Assembly: GCF_001949145.1 (NCBI RefSeq)
Contig: NW_019091539.1
Coordinates: forward strand, 1,150,548 to 1,214,547
Length of the DNA: 64,000 bases
Direction: 5' to 3'
DNA from: Acanthaster planci
Lineage: Eukaryota > Echinodermata > Asteroidea > Valvatida > Acanthasteridae
Shown here: positions 10,721-23,628 of the stretch, piece after piece
Layout of the letters: the number at the start of each line of letters is the position of its first letter
How positions within the stretch are numbered: position 1 is the first letter of the stretch
The notes under the pieces: model-generated
What the model was told of the DNA's origin: nothing
Seen by the model: the letters and a program-made list of their open reading frames with translations, nothing else
Database searches by the model: none
Made by a program: the position numbers and the translations under genes

Positions 10721-13500
10721 GTACATATCTCTGCATATCATGTAGCCATTCCACGATCTGGGTGCAGATACGACCGTAATGTCGAGTCGCTTAGGTTATC
10801 GTGTTATTCGCCATGCATCGCGAGCCCATGTGCCTTTGATACGCGAGTGCCAGCAAAGACGCCAACATACTTAAGATGTAAATTGTCTGTGACAGGCCAA
10901 CTCTTGCCGATGATTACCGCACATGCCTCATCTATGGGCGGCACTACATTACATTGAGGTCATGGCTCTGGAACATCAGTTATAGCAGAGCATTAAAAGG
11001 TACATACAATCATCATCTGACAGGTTGGCGTAAGGGCTGTAGTAATGTGCCTTTAAGCTCCAGTTATCTGAGTCAGCGTACTCCGTTGGATTCACTGTTA
11101 ATGTGGGACGCCGGTTTAGGGGGAGTGAGAGCTGGCCTGCCCGTCTGACTTATCCCATTCTGCTCCTAGCGCTGATCCACGCAACGTGCCAACTCTGAAG
11201 TGGCTTCGGCAACACGTATCCCTCCTCGTTCGTCTACGGTAGACGGGTAAGTAACAACATGTGGTTTGGGTAATGTGCTGCATGCCTCGTGGTGTCGCCA
11301 TCAAAAGGAACCTATCAATGATTCTTATAATGTGGCTCTGGTCTATCTACTTGTTGGCATAGTTCCAACTCGATGTCAATTTCTACCACAATTAAGCTAT
11401 AGGTAATCTAGTCTTTAGTTAAGGACTCCAGAAATATTTAACACGACACAAACTGTAGTCTCCTTTTTCCACTGCATCAACACGCGTACAGCAGATACAG
11501 GAGTTTGAAACAGAACTGTTGGATCATGCTACTTCCTCAAAGCAGAAGGCCTAATATAATATTACATGTAGGCCCACTGTTATTGTACATGTAACGCTCT
11601 ACAGCGACACGTCATCTCGAGTGGTTGTCTTGGTTGTTTCTGATCACTTGTTGGAAACCCTCAAAGCCAAGCATTTTCCCGTGTCAGAACACACAGAAAG
11701 GTTGAAAATGACCAAGGCAGACCATAGGCACAATACACCGCTGTTGAGACGGTTGATTGCAGGTCCTCAGAGCACGTGTCGTGGGATTATGAGCTGTGCA
11801 TGCAACTGCGTTGGGTTAAATTTGAAGCCGAACGGACGCTGTCGGGCCAAGATTTAAAAGGCGGGCGGTGGCGCATGCATTTTGACGGGAGCATTCCCAC
11901 GGGTCATGGCCTGCTTCACTGTGGTGTTATAGACGCACACATTTGCACGCGCCTGTGTAAAAACGTCACATAAGAAAAGCCAAATATCAATAATCAAAGA
12001 AATTTAGCGATATCCCTGTCGTCCGGTAGCGTAGATTCATGTCGAAATTAGGGGATTTTAACATAAAAGTTACCAAAATTCTTTAAAATTAAAAACATTA
12101 TTAAAATTCATTCAATTCAAGTGCAATTAGCGTCAGACCAATTCTTTGTTGAGTCGTCATACTGTCTGATCCCCTAAAGCATGGAAATCCTTGGATTCAT
12201 CGCTCAATCGTTAAGGACATCACCAGATAGGTCTATACATGTATTCCATCGTGCCTGCCAGTGGAACAGCGTTTTGTGGCAATGCCAATTAAGCCAGTGA
12301 TTAAATCGCCAGACAAGCGTCTGTCATTACTCTTGCACGACATTGAAATGTCAATGTCTACTATAAACAGCACAGATTTCAAATACTCTTTACTTCATGA
12401 TATCTTTCAAAGATGACTGGAATGAACTCTGAGTGTAATCCACATTTAATACCATTTTCGACTCGGTGATAAAACTGCACTTTCCGTTTCAACTTGTTAC
12501 AACAACCCTCACATCTTCTTACGAGCACTGTCGGGAGTTTTTTCGTCTACGAAAATGAAAATTAGGTTTTTTTTAACCCAACTCATTGATTTAAAAAAAT
12601 ATAAGAAAAAGGAGGCCAACTTTAAAACTGAACATCGAAACGGTACATGTAAGATGTGAACCTAGCCTGTAACGAAAGGTTAATGGAAAACAACCTTTAC
12701 GATATTTATACTGGGCGAAAGATGTAATTCACCTTATAGAATTACAGTGGGTACATATTCCATTTATAATAACTATAATTTTCATTACGCGCTTCGACCT
12801 TTTAATAAATACATGCGCGTCATGGTACATTGGCTTCGCTGGTAAAAGTAACTGTACGTTTCTACATTATCATTAAAACATCACCGAGTCACCTGTAACC
12901 ATCTTCATTTCTGGAGAAATAAACAAGGGACTCATTTATGCGTCTAATTTAAAGGGGAAATGACTGGAAAACATCCAAGTCAATAAGTAGAAATTAATGA
13001 AGCTATAATCATTACAAAATAATAATTTTCAAGGGTTCAGGGCCATAAGGGATTGGTTTTACCAGGTTGATAAATAACGCGCATTGTAATGGCAGCATTT
13101 GATATAACATTTGCTTGGTGAAAGAATCATGCACGCGAGGAGGCAAAATGTGAACGCATTACGCGTTATGTTGCTGTCATATGACTATATGCATGCACAT
13201 AGCACCAACGGTAGATTCGTCGCCGAAGGATGGAACCTTACCTCTGCATCCAACAGGCAATCAATGTAAACTGAGGTCCTTGCCTGTACAGGCACACGAA
13301 AACGGCCTTGGGTACGTGCAAGGTGGGTGAGATTTAATTAAACATAAACACCAAAATGTTGCAGGCGAAGTGGGCCGGCGGAAATGAAAAAATAAACAAC
13401 ATCGTTTGCTAGTTCTGCGTCTTATATAGGCGGCACACACGTCCAGTGTTGATTTTTTTTCTGACGAAAATTCAACGTGAAAATTAGTATTAAACCAGAT

Positions 13501-16500
13501 GTGCCGTTTCGAGGGAAAGAGTCTTTCTTTTTTCCCCTCCTCACACGTAGATGAGGTTAGTCAAGTAAAAGTGTCTCACACTGATTGGCAAGATGTTTTT
13601 CATCGAGGCCCTCTGCGTGGCTTCCTGTCGCCCTATGTCGTAATCAGACTTCGGCTCAAGTATATGCTGTCTCTCTAAACCACTTCCTTCCTGTTTTTCT
13701 CCGTCACGAGACTTACGGTGGCCGCAGTTGTTAACTCCTGTGATTGAAGACTTGTCATGGTGAAACGATCGAAACCATTCACAGCTAGCTGTGTGGTTAT
13801 ATGATGGGAGCCATGGCTCAGTGGTTGATCTGTACTCGTATCTTGTAATCTGTGGTATTATGGAGATTTCTTTTTCCAAATCTCTATCAGTGTTATCGAT
13901 TTGTGTAGTGGTTTCCATGCATCGAAGAGCTAAAAATAATAGATGGACGTAAACTCATGATAATTATATTGGCTCTATCAAATTTGGTTATTCATTGCGA
14001 TTTCCTTGTTGCCGACCACGATTCTGTTACTAACGAGCAATAAGGACAAAGAAAAGGCGAGGCTTTGTCTGGTAAGTGCAAAAAACGCTGACAATGAAAT
14101 GAAGCAAAATATAATGTGATTTTCTCTTGCTCAAAGGAAAGAGAATGTGCTGTCTGGAAATAAATGTAGTGTGCATCGTTCAGGACATTGTTGAAAACCC
14201 ATTCCGTCACGTAGGCGACGTACCCGAATTCACATAGGGAAATATTATATCGTACTATTAGGGTATATGGAGACCAATATGGTCGTCGGTAAACGCCCCC
14301 GTACATTTAGAAGTGATTTGCAAATTGTAATTATCAATATAATTTTTGAAAGCAGGAGTAGGTCTATATCATTTTTACCGTTAGGTTAAGGTTTGGCTAT
14401 TTCTATTTTTACAATCCCAAAATCTCCAAACTTTTGGTGAATATAATATTATTCAAAAACCCGAATTTTATCAAATCAACCAAGATTACATTAATATAAA
14501 GAGCAAAGAGACAATGTGATTTGTTAATAAGAATATTTAACACTTAAACACTGAAAAGCCTTTGGTATTGATTGAGCAACCGGGGTGTCATCAGAGAACT
14601 AAACTAAAGGAAGCCCCAATACTGAGCTATAGACTCAGATGAAAAAAAATTCTCTTCCAGATTTAGATTCAACTCTCAAGCACCTCCCAAGACGAACTTC
14701 TTCCATTTACTGCTCCACGGACGAGTCGAAAGCAGATTATGGGTCTTATATTATACAGAAGTCTCGACGCGTAAATCGCGCCTCAAAGCTCCGTACTCGT
14801 CCAAATCCTGCCGGAGGCCCATCATATTGTCTTTTCATAAGTTTTGTTATTTTTCCAGAAATTACTGCATCGTAAGTTTCTAGAAATTTCTTATAATAAC
14901 ATAAGTTCGCAAACTGAAATTAAAAATCTGGAGTACACCAACGTGTTTTAGCTCACACCAGATTCTCGTGTACCAAAAATAAATGAATCTGGTGAACAGA
15001 CAAAATATAACATACAACAAACACTTCACAGCTGTCTTTTAGTGAATTGCACTCTATAACATAGGCGCTATGTTGCGCTAATTTCTGTGAAAAAACGATG
15101 GATTTTCGCTGGCATGTTATCAAAGATAGCACTTATCAAGGGCACAGTCAAAGGGCACGAACCACTGGTAACTGACATACAGTTTAAATGTAGAAACGAA
15201 TTAAAGGAAATTACGAAGGTTTTTTATTGTATGCACTGTATGTCTGAGATTCATCCATATGGCTCACCATTAACTGAGCAAATCCTATGTAAGGGAATCA
15301 GATTAAGCAACTTCATTTGACGTTAGGTTACATAGCGCACACAAGGACAACCAGCGCATTCTACCCGAAACGTTGATCCGAAACATTGGTGATCTTTGCC
15401 TGAGTAAGTATATATCAGGCTTTAAATAACCCAAATGCCTAAAATTGGTATTTGCTTTTCAGTTCCTTGAGAATAAATAAACTATATCTTCTTGTGGTCC
15501 TTGTCTATTTTGAAGTTTTTACCCAAGTATTTCCCACAACAATTGAATTTAGAAAATGTTAGTGCCAAAAATATTTGTTTCGTTTGTATTGTCTTCCTTC
15601 AGAGTTTTTCTGCAAAGAAGGTGTGGAAATTGTGTATTGGGCACAATTGTTATTTTATTGATAGATTTCTTAAATGTCTGCGGAAGCAAAGACCAATAAT
15701 AATGTCATGCTAGTCGTGCAAACAACTGATTGTGTTAGTCAGCAACTCAAAAAATTACCCTAACATTGCATCCCAGCCAACTGAGCGATGTAATATTGAT
15801 GTATTTGGTGGATAACATGTTTGTTTCGCTGACAGACTTTTCTTGCGTACGAGATGTGTGCTTTTAATTGGGTGGCCATTGTTAAACGTTGTGCTTATAG
15901 CGCATGCCATACAGGCTTGTTAATCTTCTCCCATCAAGTAATGTGACAAATGTTGCAGGTAAATTTTCGTTGTGTGAACGAAATCCTCCTCCAAAACAAA
16001 ACTGTTGTTGTCGGTAGTCATATAACTGAATCTTAATTATTACATTCGACATGAACCGTGCCCTAGCCTGAACACGACCGTCCTCGTTAACTTCGCCGTT
16101 CATCAACCGATCTTCCTGTGGAGCGGCCCTTCACACTCGCTCGACATAATGTTCGAGCAGCATCGGTAACACGTTCCTATTTGGTGATTAATGCAACATA
16201 GTTTGGACATTAAGAGCGATTTACGCCTTTCACCTTTACATTTTTTCAACTCCTTGTATACCGCCATCGTTACGTAATTATTTTTCTCTACCTTGATGTA
16301 TTAAAGACGATGTTTTTACTGGCTCAACAACCAACCCAAACGCCACAATGAGATATGCTCGTTCATTGATATTAAGGAGAGCTGATATGTTGTACAAAAT
16401 GTGCTAACCCATGGTGAATTCGAATTAACAGAGCAAAGACAGGATTTGATCACGCTTGATGTTTTATCACATTGAGTAATGGTGATTTCATAAGGGAGTC

Positions 16501-19500
16501 TTTTGACAGATGAAAGATCTTCAACGGATGCGGCCAAACGTGAAATGTGCATCGGATGGGAGATAACGATTTACATACTTAACAGATGCAAGTGGTGTGC
16601 GCATGTAATTAAACAGAGGAACGACGCACAATGTCGGCATTTGCACAAGAGGTTATTCGTGGGTCATAATGATTATTTTAGCGCTCGAAGGTATGTGGCA
16701 CGTCGACATTGACCGGTTAAGACATTCACTGCCATACTTGCCTACAAATTAGTCCAGCAATTCATTATAATTATTTGATCAGAAAATCTAACAGGGTCCG
16801 GACCGACTGTAGAGAAGGAGCCCACAAAGACCGTGGAACCGAACCAAAGGAATGTCTACGATCATTGTTCTTGTCATGCTATATGTAATTGAAATTTGAA
16901 TTAGGCATAAATACCTATTGTGCAACAATTGGAAGCTTCTGCATGATCGAAATGTACGGTGCATACGCAGTACCAACAACTGAAAAAAATATTATGCAAA
17001 GCCATCATAACACAGATTTGTTTGCTACTGCGTTAAATGTATACAGTGTTACGACTTAGTATTTCCTTTCAGTGACCAAGGCCTAGGACTACGGCTTTGC
17101 TAGATTCTAAAAAAATGCTTTGTAACGAGGAAGTAAGTGTGTTCTTAGCTGGTCTTAAATGTTTGCTTAAGGACAGATCGGGAGAATACGCGATGGTAAT
17201 GCCCTAGCCAAAGGCGAGGGACATCAGTGTCCATTCTCCTGAACCTATCTTGAACGTTTTAGACTGACTAAACACATCTATTCCAACTCATAAACACCTT
17301 TAAAGTTACAAAGCCAAAATTACTTTAAAATTATCAATTTTCAGCGATCTCGTTGAATAGTTTTATTTCAATGAAAACTCCCCTCTAGCCATGTTATGGT
17401 TTTTTTTCTCCTGCGAGTAGTCGCAAATAATCCCCTTATGTGTAGAAAGGCGCGCGTGTCGCGCGTAAGAATGAGATGAGCCATTGTAACGTGTATTCGG
17501 GACTCTCCAAAATGCGTCCTTATTGGTAGCACATTGGGCCTAATGCACAAATAAATAAAAGAGAATTGTGAACGTTCAGTTAAACCATCCCAAAGGAAAA
17601 GGGACCAATATTTCATTGGAGTTTACGTTTTATCAGACACCAGAAATTCCAGCAGGAGCTTTATCAATCGCTTAATTAAAGACCGGCAATGTGACGGACC
17701 CACGACCAGTTGGAATGAATGAACTGTCTGAAGTATCTATAAATAAAGACTTTTATCGTGTCTTGCCATGTAATATGCCATGATCATATCTTGCCATACA
17801 ATATCGTACATCATTATGTAGCATGGCAATTGGAATGATTCTTCATGATGGCATAATATGTAAATAGTGCTGTGTTCTGTGCATCAGCCCATCAGACAAA
17901 CGCCATCTGGAGTAAGTCATGATGATAATTGTGAACATTTAAGTAAAATATTAAAATGCCTATGTAAGCAACGAACGCTGATGACACACCGGGGTGGTCA
18001 CGTGCAGCGGCAAGAATTAAATCCACGTGTAGTTCATGTCAACACTGTGACACAGTTCCCACGGCCGACCCAACAATCCATAGTCGCTAATACGTCAGGC
18101 AACCATACTGGAAATGTCACCCCAGGCAAGGGTGCCGGTAATATTGTGTTACCAAATTATATGTGACACACGTAGAATGATTTTAATAGGAAAGAAATTA
18201 TAATGTCTAGCATTTGAACCTCGACAGACATCCTAAGTATAAATTCTAAACTGACTCTTCCAGCTCAACAGACATGCTTCTCTTCGTGCACATAACATTA
18301 CACTTTGTCACTCAAACTGTTACATAATTCTTATGCACATTATAATGCACTATCTGTCTGCTTGTAGTCTTCTTTTTGCTGTAGAATCCCAGCTCATAAC
18401 ACATTTCTCCTGCCACGCCAGGGACTTAGTTTTCGCTTCTGCAAACCGTGGCTGACCTTCAGTACAAAAACAGGAGAATGAATTATACAGTACATATTGC
18501 GCACTCATACAAACACCAATTAATATTAACTAAAACTGCCAAATAATTAATGAAAATACCTACCTATTTAACATTAACATGACACCAGCCTAGGCTGTGC
18601 ATTTGAGGCTAAACCTGTTCTCAATCAAAGACAAACTCACCGCAAACTTTGGCAGGCAATACAAAATAAATGGTAGGCAATGGGAGAAAGGTTTATTGAC
18701 AGCGATGAGAGGTCAGATCAGGTTAGTGTCAACTTTAAGAAATTTCCAAAGTTAACAAACAGGAGTGATCACCGTGTGGTGGAGTACATGTATAGTTACC
18801 ACGTGTTGTCCATGTAGTACTCTGACGGCTCAGTTTTTGCAGTGCACGGTTTAAAATAAATGCGCAGTTTTTATGATGGCCTTCAAATATTAACTATGCT
18901 GTCTGTCCAGTTGAGAGTGTTTGTCATGCTTAATAGCCGCAAGTGCCTCAAGATAAATTGATCCAGTCGATTATGACCGGCCATTTATAACCTCAGCCCA
19001 ACTTTTTTTTTTCTTCCCGTGAGAGATTTGCGTGCCTTGATGGCATCTGCTTTTAAATGCTATTTTAGGTAATTTCATGCATTTCAAATGTTCGTTTTGA
19101 TGTGACCGGTCATGATTTCTGGTTGTTTCTAGGGCAGCAGTTAATGTAGGAATTACGGGTGATGACAAGGATATATAGGCAGAAAGGGGGCTTTACGTAC
19201 ATTTGATACCTAATCACACATGATATGTGGATTTTTGTTTTGAGAGAGCATTACTCGTCACAGAAATGAAGCTTCAGGTAATACTAAACCTGTAGCTACA
19301 TAGGCATAACCAGGCCCTTTTAAGATAAAAACGGGGCTGAATCATCGCACGGTTCTTTGTCCATTACGTGGAGTGGGTTTCGCTTTGATCATATTACTGA
19401 CCTATCTTTAGAGATGCCACTGCCATCTCAGAACAGTAATTCACAGCAAAGAAGAACTGTTGTGAAATACACCAGGGCACAGCCTCCCACATAGCATGTG

Positions 19501-19890
19501 TCTCACGGTTGAAAGTCACCAAAGGGTCCCTAAAGTGAAGGGTTTATTTTCCTGTTTACGCGTAATGACAGGGTATCGTGCACAGTATTCCTGGATTGAG
19601 ATGAATCTGTTGGGCGCGCTCTGCCGTCGTGTCCATATCAAGAAGGCCAACATTAATGAATCTTGCACAGGCTTGACAGCGTTGGAAGATTGATCAGTCA
19701 TATTGCCGATATATTGCTCCTCGATCAGACGCAATCCAATCACCACGCTACGGTCTGGCATAGCTCAACCTCTTTCTGCGAGGTCCCTTCCCCTCAAATG
19801 TTCTTGTTTCATCCATTTGTAAAATAAGACACGGTACACTTTAATATTTTCCGTGTACTTGATAACTAATCCCAACATCCCACAAAAAGC
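13501..19890. other. Long stretch without recognisable gene
   Basis: Two minus-strand frames of 125 (13541-13918) and 104 codons (13992-14306) have no recognisable domain and no splice context that I trust. I see no intact mobile element, RNA gene or tandem array in these 6.4 kb. Confidence 0.4.
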
Positions 19891-20092
19891 CATCCGTCTT
19901 GAGCAGAAGCAACCCCTCATCGGTTGAAAATAACCACTTTGGTCGGGAGTGTTCATTTTGTTGGTAGTGGTGCGTGTGTAACGCTTTCGTTTCATAGTCG
20001 TTCGTAAACCAGCGATCGATGCGCAGTTACTACCACAGGAACCTCCGTTGCTAGGAAAATTGCGCCCTCTCTTGCTCCCACTCGAGCCCTGT
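19891..20092 (+). repeat. Dispersed repeat X, copy 2
   Basis: It aligns end to end with the X copies at 3831 and 28001: CTTGAGCAGAAGCAACCCCT, TCATCGGTTGAAAA, GGGAGTGTTCATTTTGTTGG, CGTAAACCAGCGA, and GTTGCTAGGAAAATTGCGCC near the 3' end. It extends into two overlapping minus-strand frames that should not be read as genes. Confidence 0.8.
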
Positions 20093-20497
20093 GAGCATTA
20101 TGGAAATCTTTTGGCCTGAATCTCTCAACGATTGGTGGTCATGTGTAGTAAACAGTCTGGGTTGAAATGTATAGTTCCAACATTTGGTTGGAAAAATTGC
20201 ATGAATCAAGTTTCTACCCACCTTGTATCCGTTCCGAGTGCGAATAAGTGAGGATTTTTTTTTACAGGGAAATGACAGTCCTTGGTGGGAACTCACCCAT
20301 GAATATGCAAGTTTAAGACAGAGTGCTACAGATACCAGCCAAACCTTTCTCTTTGTAGTAACAACCTTGTCAACGATGATGACGAACCTTCTTAACTTCC
20401 TTGGTGTTTTTTTGTTATATACAAGATGTTCTGCCACTTAACCTACCTGCCCACTTCGCCCTGTATCGAAGTGTTGGATTGTTGCCAGTGTCATGGT

Positions 20498-20805
20498 CAT
20501 TGGCATAATTCCCTAGGGTGTGGGTGCATGTATCCCTCCACAGGGGTTACTGAACCATCCCTCACTTGTACGTGATGAGAAAAAAAAACGCAGATTGTGA
20601 AGAATTTCTCTGTCTTCCAACAACAAAAGTGTATTCGTAGCACTCAAATAGGGAGAACAGTTTTTCAGATACCCTAAATACGCAGTTTTTAAAAAAAAAG
20701 TTTCTGTAGCTGTGTTAAACATGTCACATATGTACGACCCCTAATGTGAAATGATGTAAGCACCCCCAGCTTTCCAAATGTCCATAGCCAGGCAAGTCAG
20801 CTTCC
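20498..20805 (+). repeat. Dispersed repeat Y, copy 2 (diverged)
   Basis: The opening GCATAATTCCCTAGGG and the later ATGATGTAAGCACCC plus CCATAGCCAGGCAA blocks correspond to the copy at 4065-4345. The intervening sequence is poorly conserved. The X-then-Y order is the same in both places. Confidence 0.4.
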
Positions 20806-21540
20806 CACAATGCCCTTCCTTCCAGAGCCCGGCAAAGCTTAACGCCGCTGGTCATGGTCTTCTTTTGTAGTGAATGGTGGTGTGATCCGCTCGGCCGCTC
20901 CCCGTCTTTCTGTTCTTTCTGGGCAATCCTGGATTTTGGACAATTAGGTCCCGACTTGATTGCCTGAACGGCTACTTAAAGTTTGGCGTCTGTTTCTCTT
21001 TCACGAACCGTCAAGATCCTGTTGTATTGCATTTGTTTGGACCGAGAAAAGAGTCGTGACAGTACAGACACGCACGGCATGTGTGTCGCCATAGAGGATC
21101 TTGGATAAGTATCAATTTTAAATGCGATTTGAAGGATGCTTAAACTCTCGTGAATTTGACATAATTGAGTGCAATTCGAACCGAACTTGGCCAATGGCCA
21201 AGCTAAGAATTTTCGCCCCATTGTCGCAAACTCCTATGGGTCAACAATGGAGCGATCTGCTGCTTCGGTGCTGCAGCCGTATCATAATACCACTCACGGC
21301 CGTCTAACGGATGTTTATAAAGCTGACACAAGTAAGGAATACAATCCAGCAGATATGTCCATCCACCCAACAGAAGTGGCGCGAACAATCATCCTAATGA
21401 CTGTCTTTTGTATCAGGTGTAGCGGGGAAGAAAATTTTTATGGCACTTCTCAGGAGATTGGATTACGAAGGTGGTTCGCTGAACTACTGACCAAGTGTAT
21501 TAAAGGGTGTCTTCAATGGATTTCTATAGCACAAACTTCT
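20806..21540. other. Stretch without recognisable gene
   Basis: A plus-strand frame of 138 codons (21169-21585) runs into the Z element and overlaps other frames on both strands. No domain is visible. Confidence 0.4.
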
Positions 21541-21996
21541 GAAACGCACCTTTGTGTCTTAGTTAATCTCATTTACTGTGTTTAATTCACTACGTTAAAC
21601 GGTAGTTTGCTGCCTTTTTGGTCTTATGCTAATGAGTAAGTATTTTCATATTACTGAGCAAAACCGTGCTTTGATCTCGTAAGAAAATCTGAGTGTTACT
21701 TTTTGGGCAAAAAAGTCCTGCATTTGTAGATTTTGCTGGCCTAAATTTCCTTTTCTTTGGTTTCACTATTATTTAGGCACACACCAATGAGAAAGCCAGC
21801 AACCCTATATCAGAAATGTTATTAGTAAAGTATATATTCCGGGTTCACAATTTGATCAGAAAAGCAAATACTCTGAACACTGACTTCCCTGGATGACATC
21901 ACAGCAACAGAGCCCTCAGGTGTTCAGGAAGGCACAGATAATTTTTAACGTCTTAAAATAGTGCACCTTCCAAACATTTAACCAAAGGTGCGTTTC
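21541..21996. mobile_element. Inverted-repeat element Z, copy 1
   Basis: The ends form a 15-bp inverted repeat: GAAACGCACCTTTG at the left and CAAAGGTGCGTTTC at the right. The 456-bp interior shares order-preserving blocks with 27037-27405, such as TGCCTTTTTGGTCTTATGCTAATG and then TGAGCAAAAC followed by GATCTC. It has no coding capacity. It is probably a non-autonomous DNA transposon, with superfamily undetermined. Confidence 0.55.
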
Positions 21997-22560
21997 TAAT
22001 GGTTCTCATACATTGAACGAGAATACAAAGTTGCAGAAAAATTGTGTCTTGGCAGCTACACTTTCAAGAAACATCAGACAGCACACTCGGAACACGCAAA
22101 AATCAACACATGCACGCGTTCCGGGGACTTTGCAACGTGACTTGAGTTTTCAAGGAGGTATGGAATGTCTCCTTGTTCAAATTGAGTTCGGGTCATCGCT
22201 AGCAGTTAGTGTATGCACGTACCAGGTGCAATGTCCTGTGTTTGTTGCCTCATCATAGAATTATTCAACAATGATATCTCCCTTTAGAAAAGTTACTGAT
22301 GGCCAATTGCATTTGGACTGAAGATGCTGATTTCCTGGGAGAGCAGGCCATTCCATGTAGACATATCTAGACCTCATGCAACATCTGCGTAACAGTGCTC
22401 TCACTGCTAATGGACCGATCCATTAAGTCCCACTCTTGATCTGTCGGCAAATCACGGCTTTGATTTATGGCTGACATGCGTACACAAAAAATGCGACTTG
22501 CGTGCACGTGCGTATGATGCGCGCGGCTGCAGTACGCAATGTGGTATTGAAGGGGTGCAA
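21997..22560. other. Spacer without recognisable gene
   Basis: I see only short frames and no repeat of note between the Z element and the next MITE. Confidence 0.4.
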
Positions 22561-22696
22561 TAGAGTACCGAAATGAATACGTCACGCGCGAAAAGGCATT
22601 AGCGCGAGAACCAGTGCGAGAACCAACAGGCACGCGTACTCTGTTCTTTTGCACTGCACTTTCTGGTTCACAGTGACGTCATACTTCGGTACTCTA
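22561..22696 (-). mobile_element. CRE-bearing MITE, near-complete copy
   Basis: The copy is in reverse orientation relative to those at 28201 and 29341. It has inverted ends TAGAGTACCGAA and TTCGGTACTCTA, and TA at each boundary is consistent with a TA target duplication. The right subterminal region carries TGGTTCACAGTGACGTCA, with the CREB-type palindrome at 22674-22681. It has no coding capacity. Confidence 0.85.
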
Positions 22697-23449
22697 TGGA
22701 CCTTTCCACTAATCAATTCAGAATTATGCACGCTTGCTCATGAACGACCATGACGGTAAATAGCTTGAAAGTCTCATCAAAAATGAACATGGGTACAAAA
22801 TTCATGATTATTTTCTCTCATATTTTCTTAGTTTTCACTTTTGTCTTCTGGAGACTCTCTTATGTCGCTAAAGCCATCTTTCAGAGTGATTTTTTGATGT
22901 ACAAAATAAGAAATAAAAATCTGCTGCCGCAGGGCTCCTTTTTTGATTGTGTGCAAAAATTTGCGGGGTCCTGTGATGCAGGGTCCTGTCTTTAGTTGAT
23001 CCTCCAAAAAACCTTTAGACAAGAAAGTCAGAGCCGTTACGATCTTAGAGAGTTCTTGAAGAAAAAGTGAAAATTCTGCAGAATCTGAGAGAAAATGACG
23101 TTGAAACTTGTGCAGCTCACCTTTTTTCGGAGGCCATGGCCATGCTTACGCACATGCGTGCGTAATTATATATAACTTATTTGTGAAAAGGGCCATGGAG
23201 CAAAACTTGTGTTAATTGCCAACGTTAGCCGTGGGCGGGACCAACTGAATCGGTCTACTTTAGATGGCCCTAAACTCCGTCATACTTCAACATCTCTGAT
23301 GCTAACGTATAGGTTTGGCGCACTGTTGAAAAGGCGTCAAGAATGTGGACTCCAGTGCGACAGAGGGACCGTTTAATTTGTGTCCATGGGCAAGACGATT
23401 GACAGCGATTTGAATTAGTTGGGATAAATTAGTCAAAGTGGCTTACTTA
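22697..23449. other. Spacer without recognisable gene
   Basis: Short overlapping frames only. No repeat is recognised before the foldback element. Confidence 0.4.
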
Positions 23450-23628
23450 TTAAAGAGCAACTCTAAAGAAAACATGTTTTTTCTGATTTTATCTGTTCAA
23501 ATAAATATGGAAGCATCAAAATCGAAGGCAGTGTCTTTTGTCTGCAGAGTTCAACTATAACAAGCTTCCATATTTATTTGAACTGATAAAATCAGAGAAA
23601 ACATGTTTTCCTTAGAGGTGCTCTTTAA
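23450..23628. mobile_element. Foldback element W, complete copy (TTAA-flanked)
   Basis: Two 65-bp arms (23450-23514 and 23564-23628) are reverse complements with about four mismatches, separated by a 49-base loop. The outer end reads TTAAAGAGCA on each arm. TTAA at both extremes could be a piggyBac-type target duplication or part of the terminal repeat. A transcript crossing it would fold into a ~65-bp hairpin. A half copy lies at 43976-44092. Confidence 0.9.

Larger units (their letters stand above)
9546..13500. other. Long stretch without recognisable gene
   Basis: Overlapping frames of up to 119 codons occur on both strands near 9760-10740 and show no domain. A run of 13 G lies at 9866-9878. 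A CpG-rich patch occupies about 10480-10720. From about 12000 to 13450 the sequence is AT-rich and low in repeats, without frames over 60 codons. It could be ordinary unique intergenic DNA or hold conserved non-coding elements, which only cross-species comparison would show. Confidence 0.45.
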
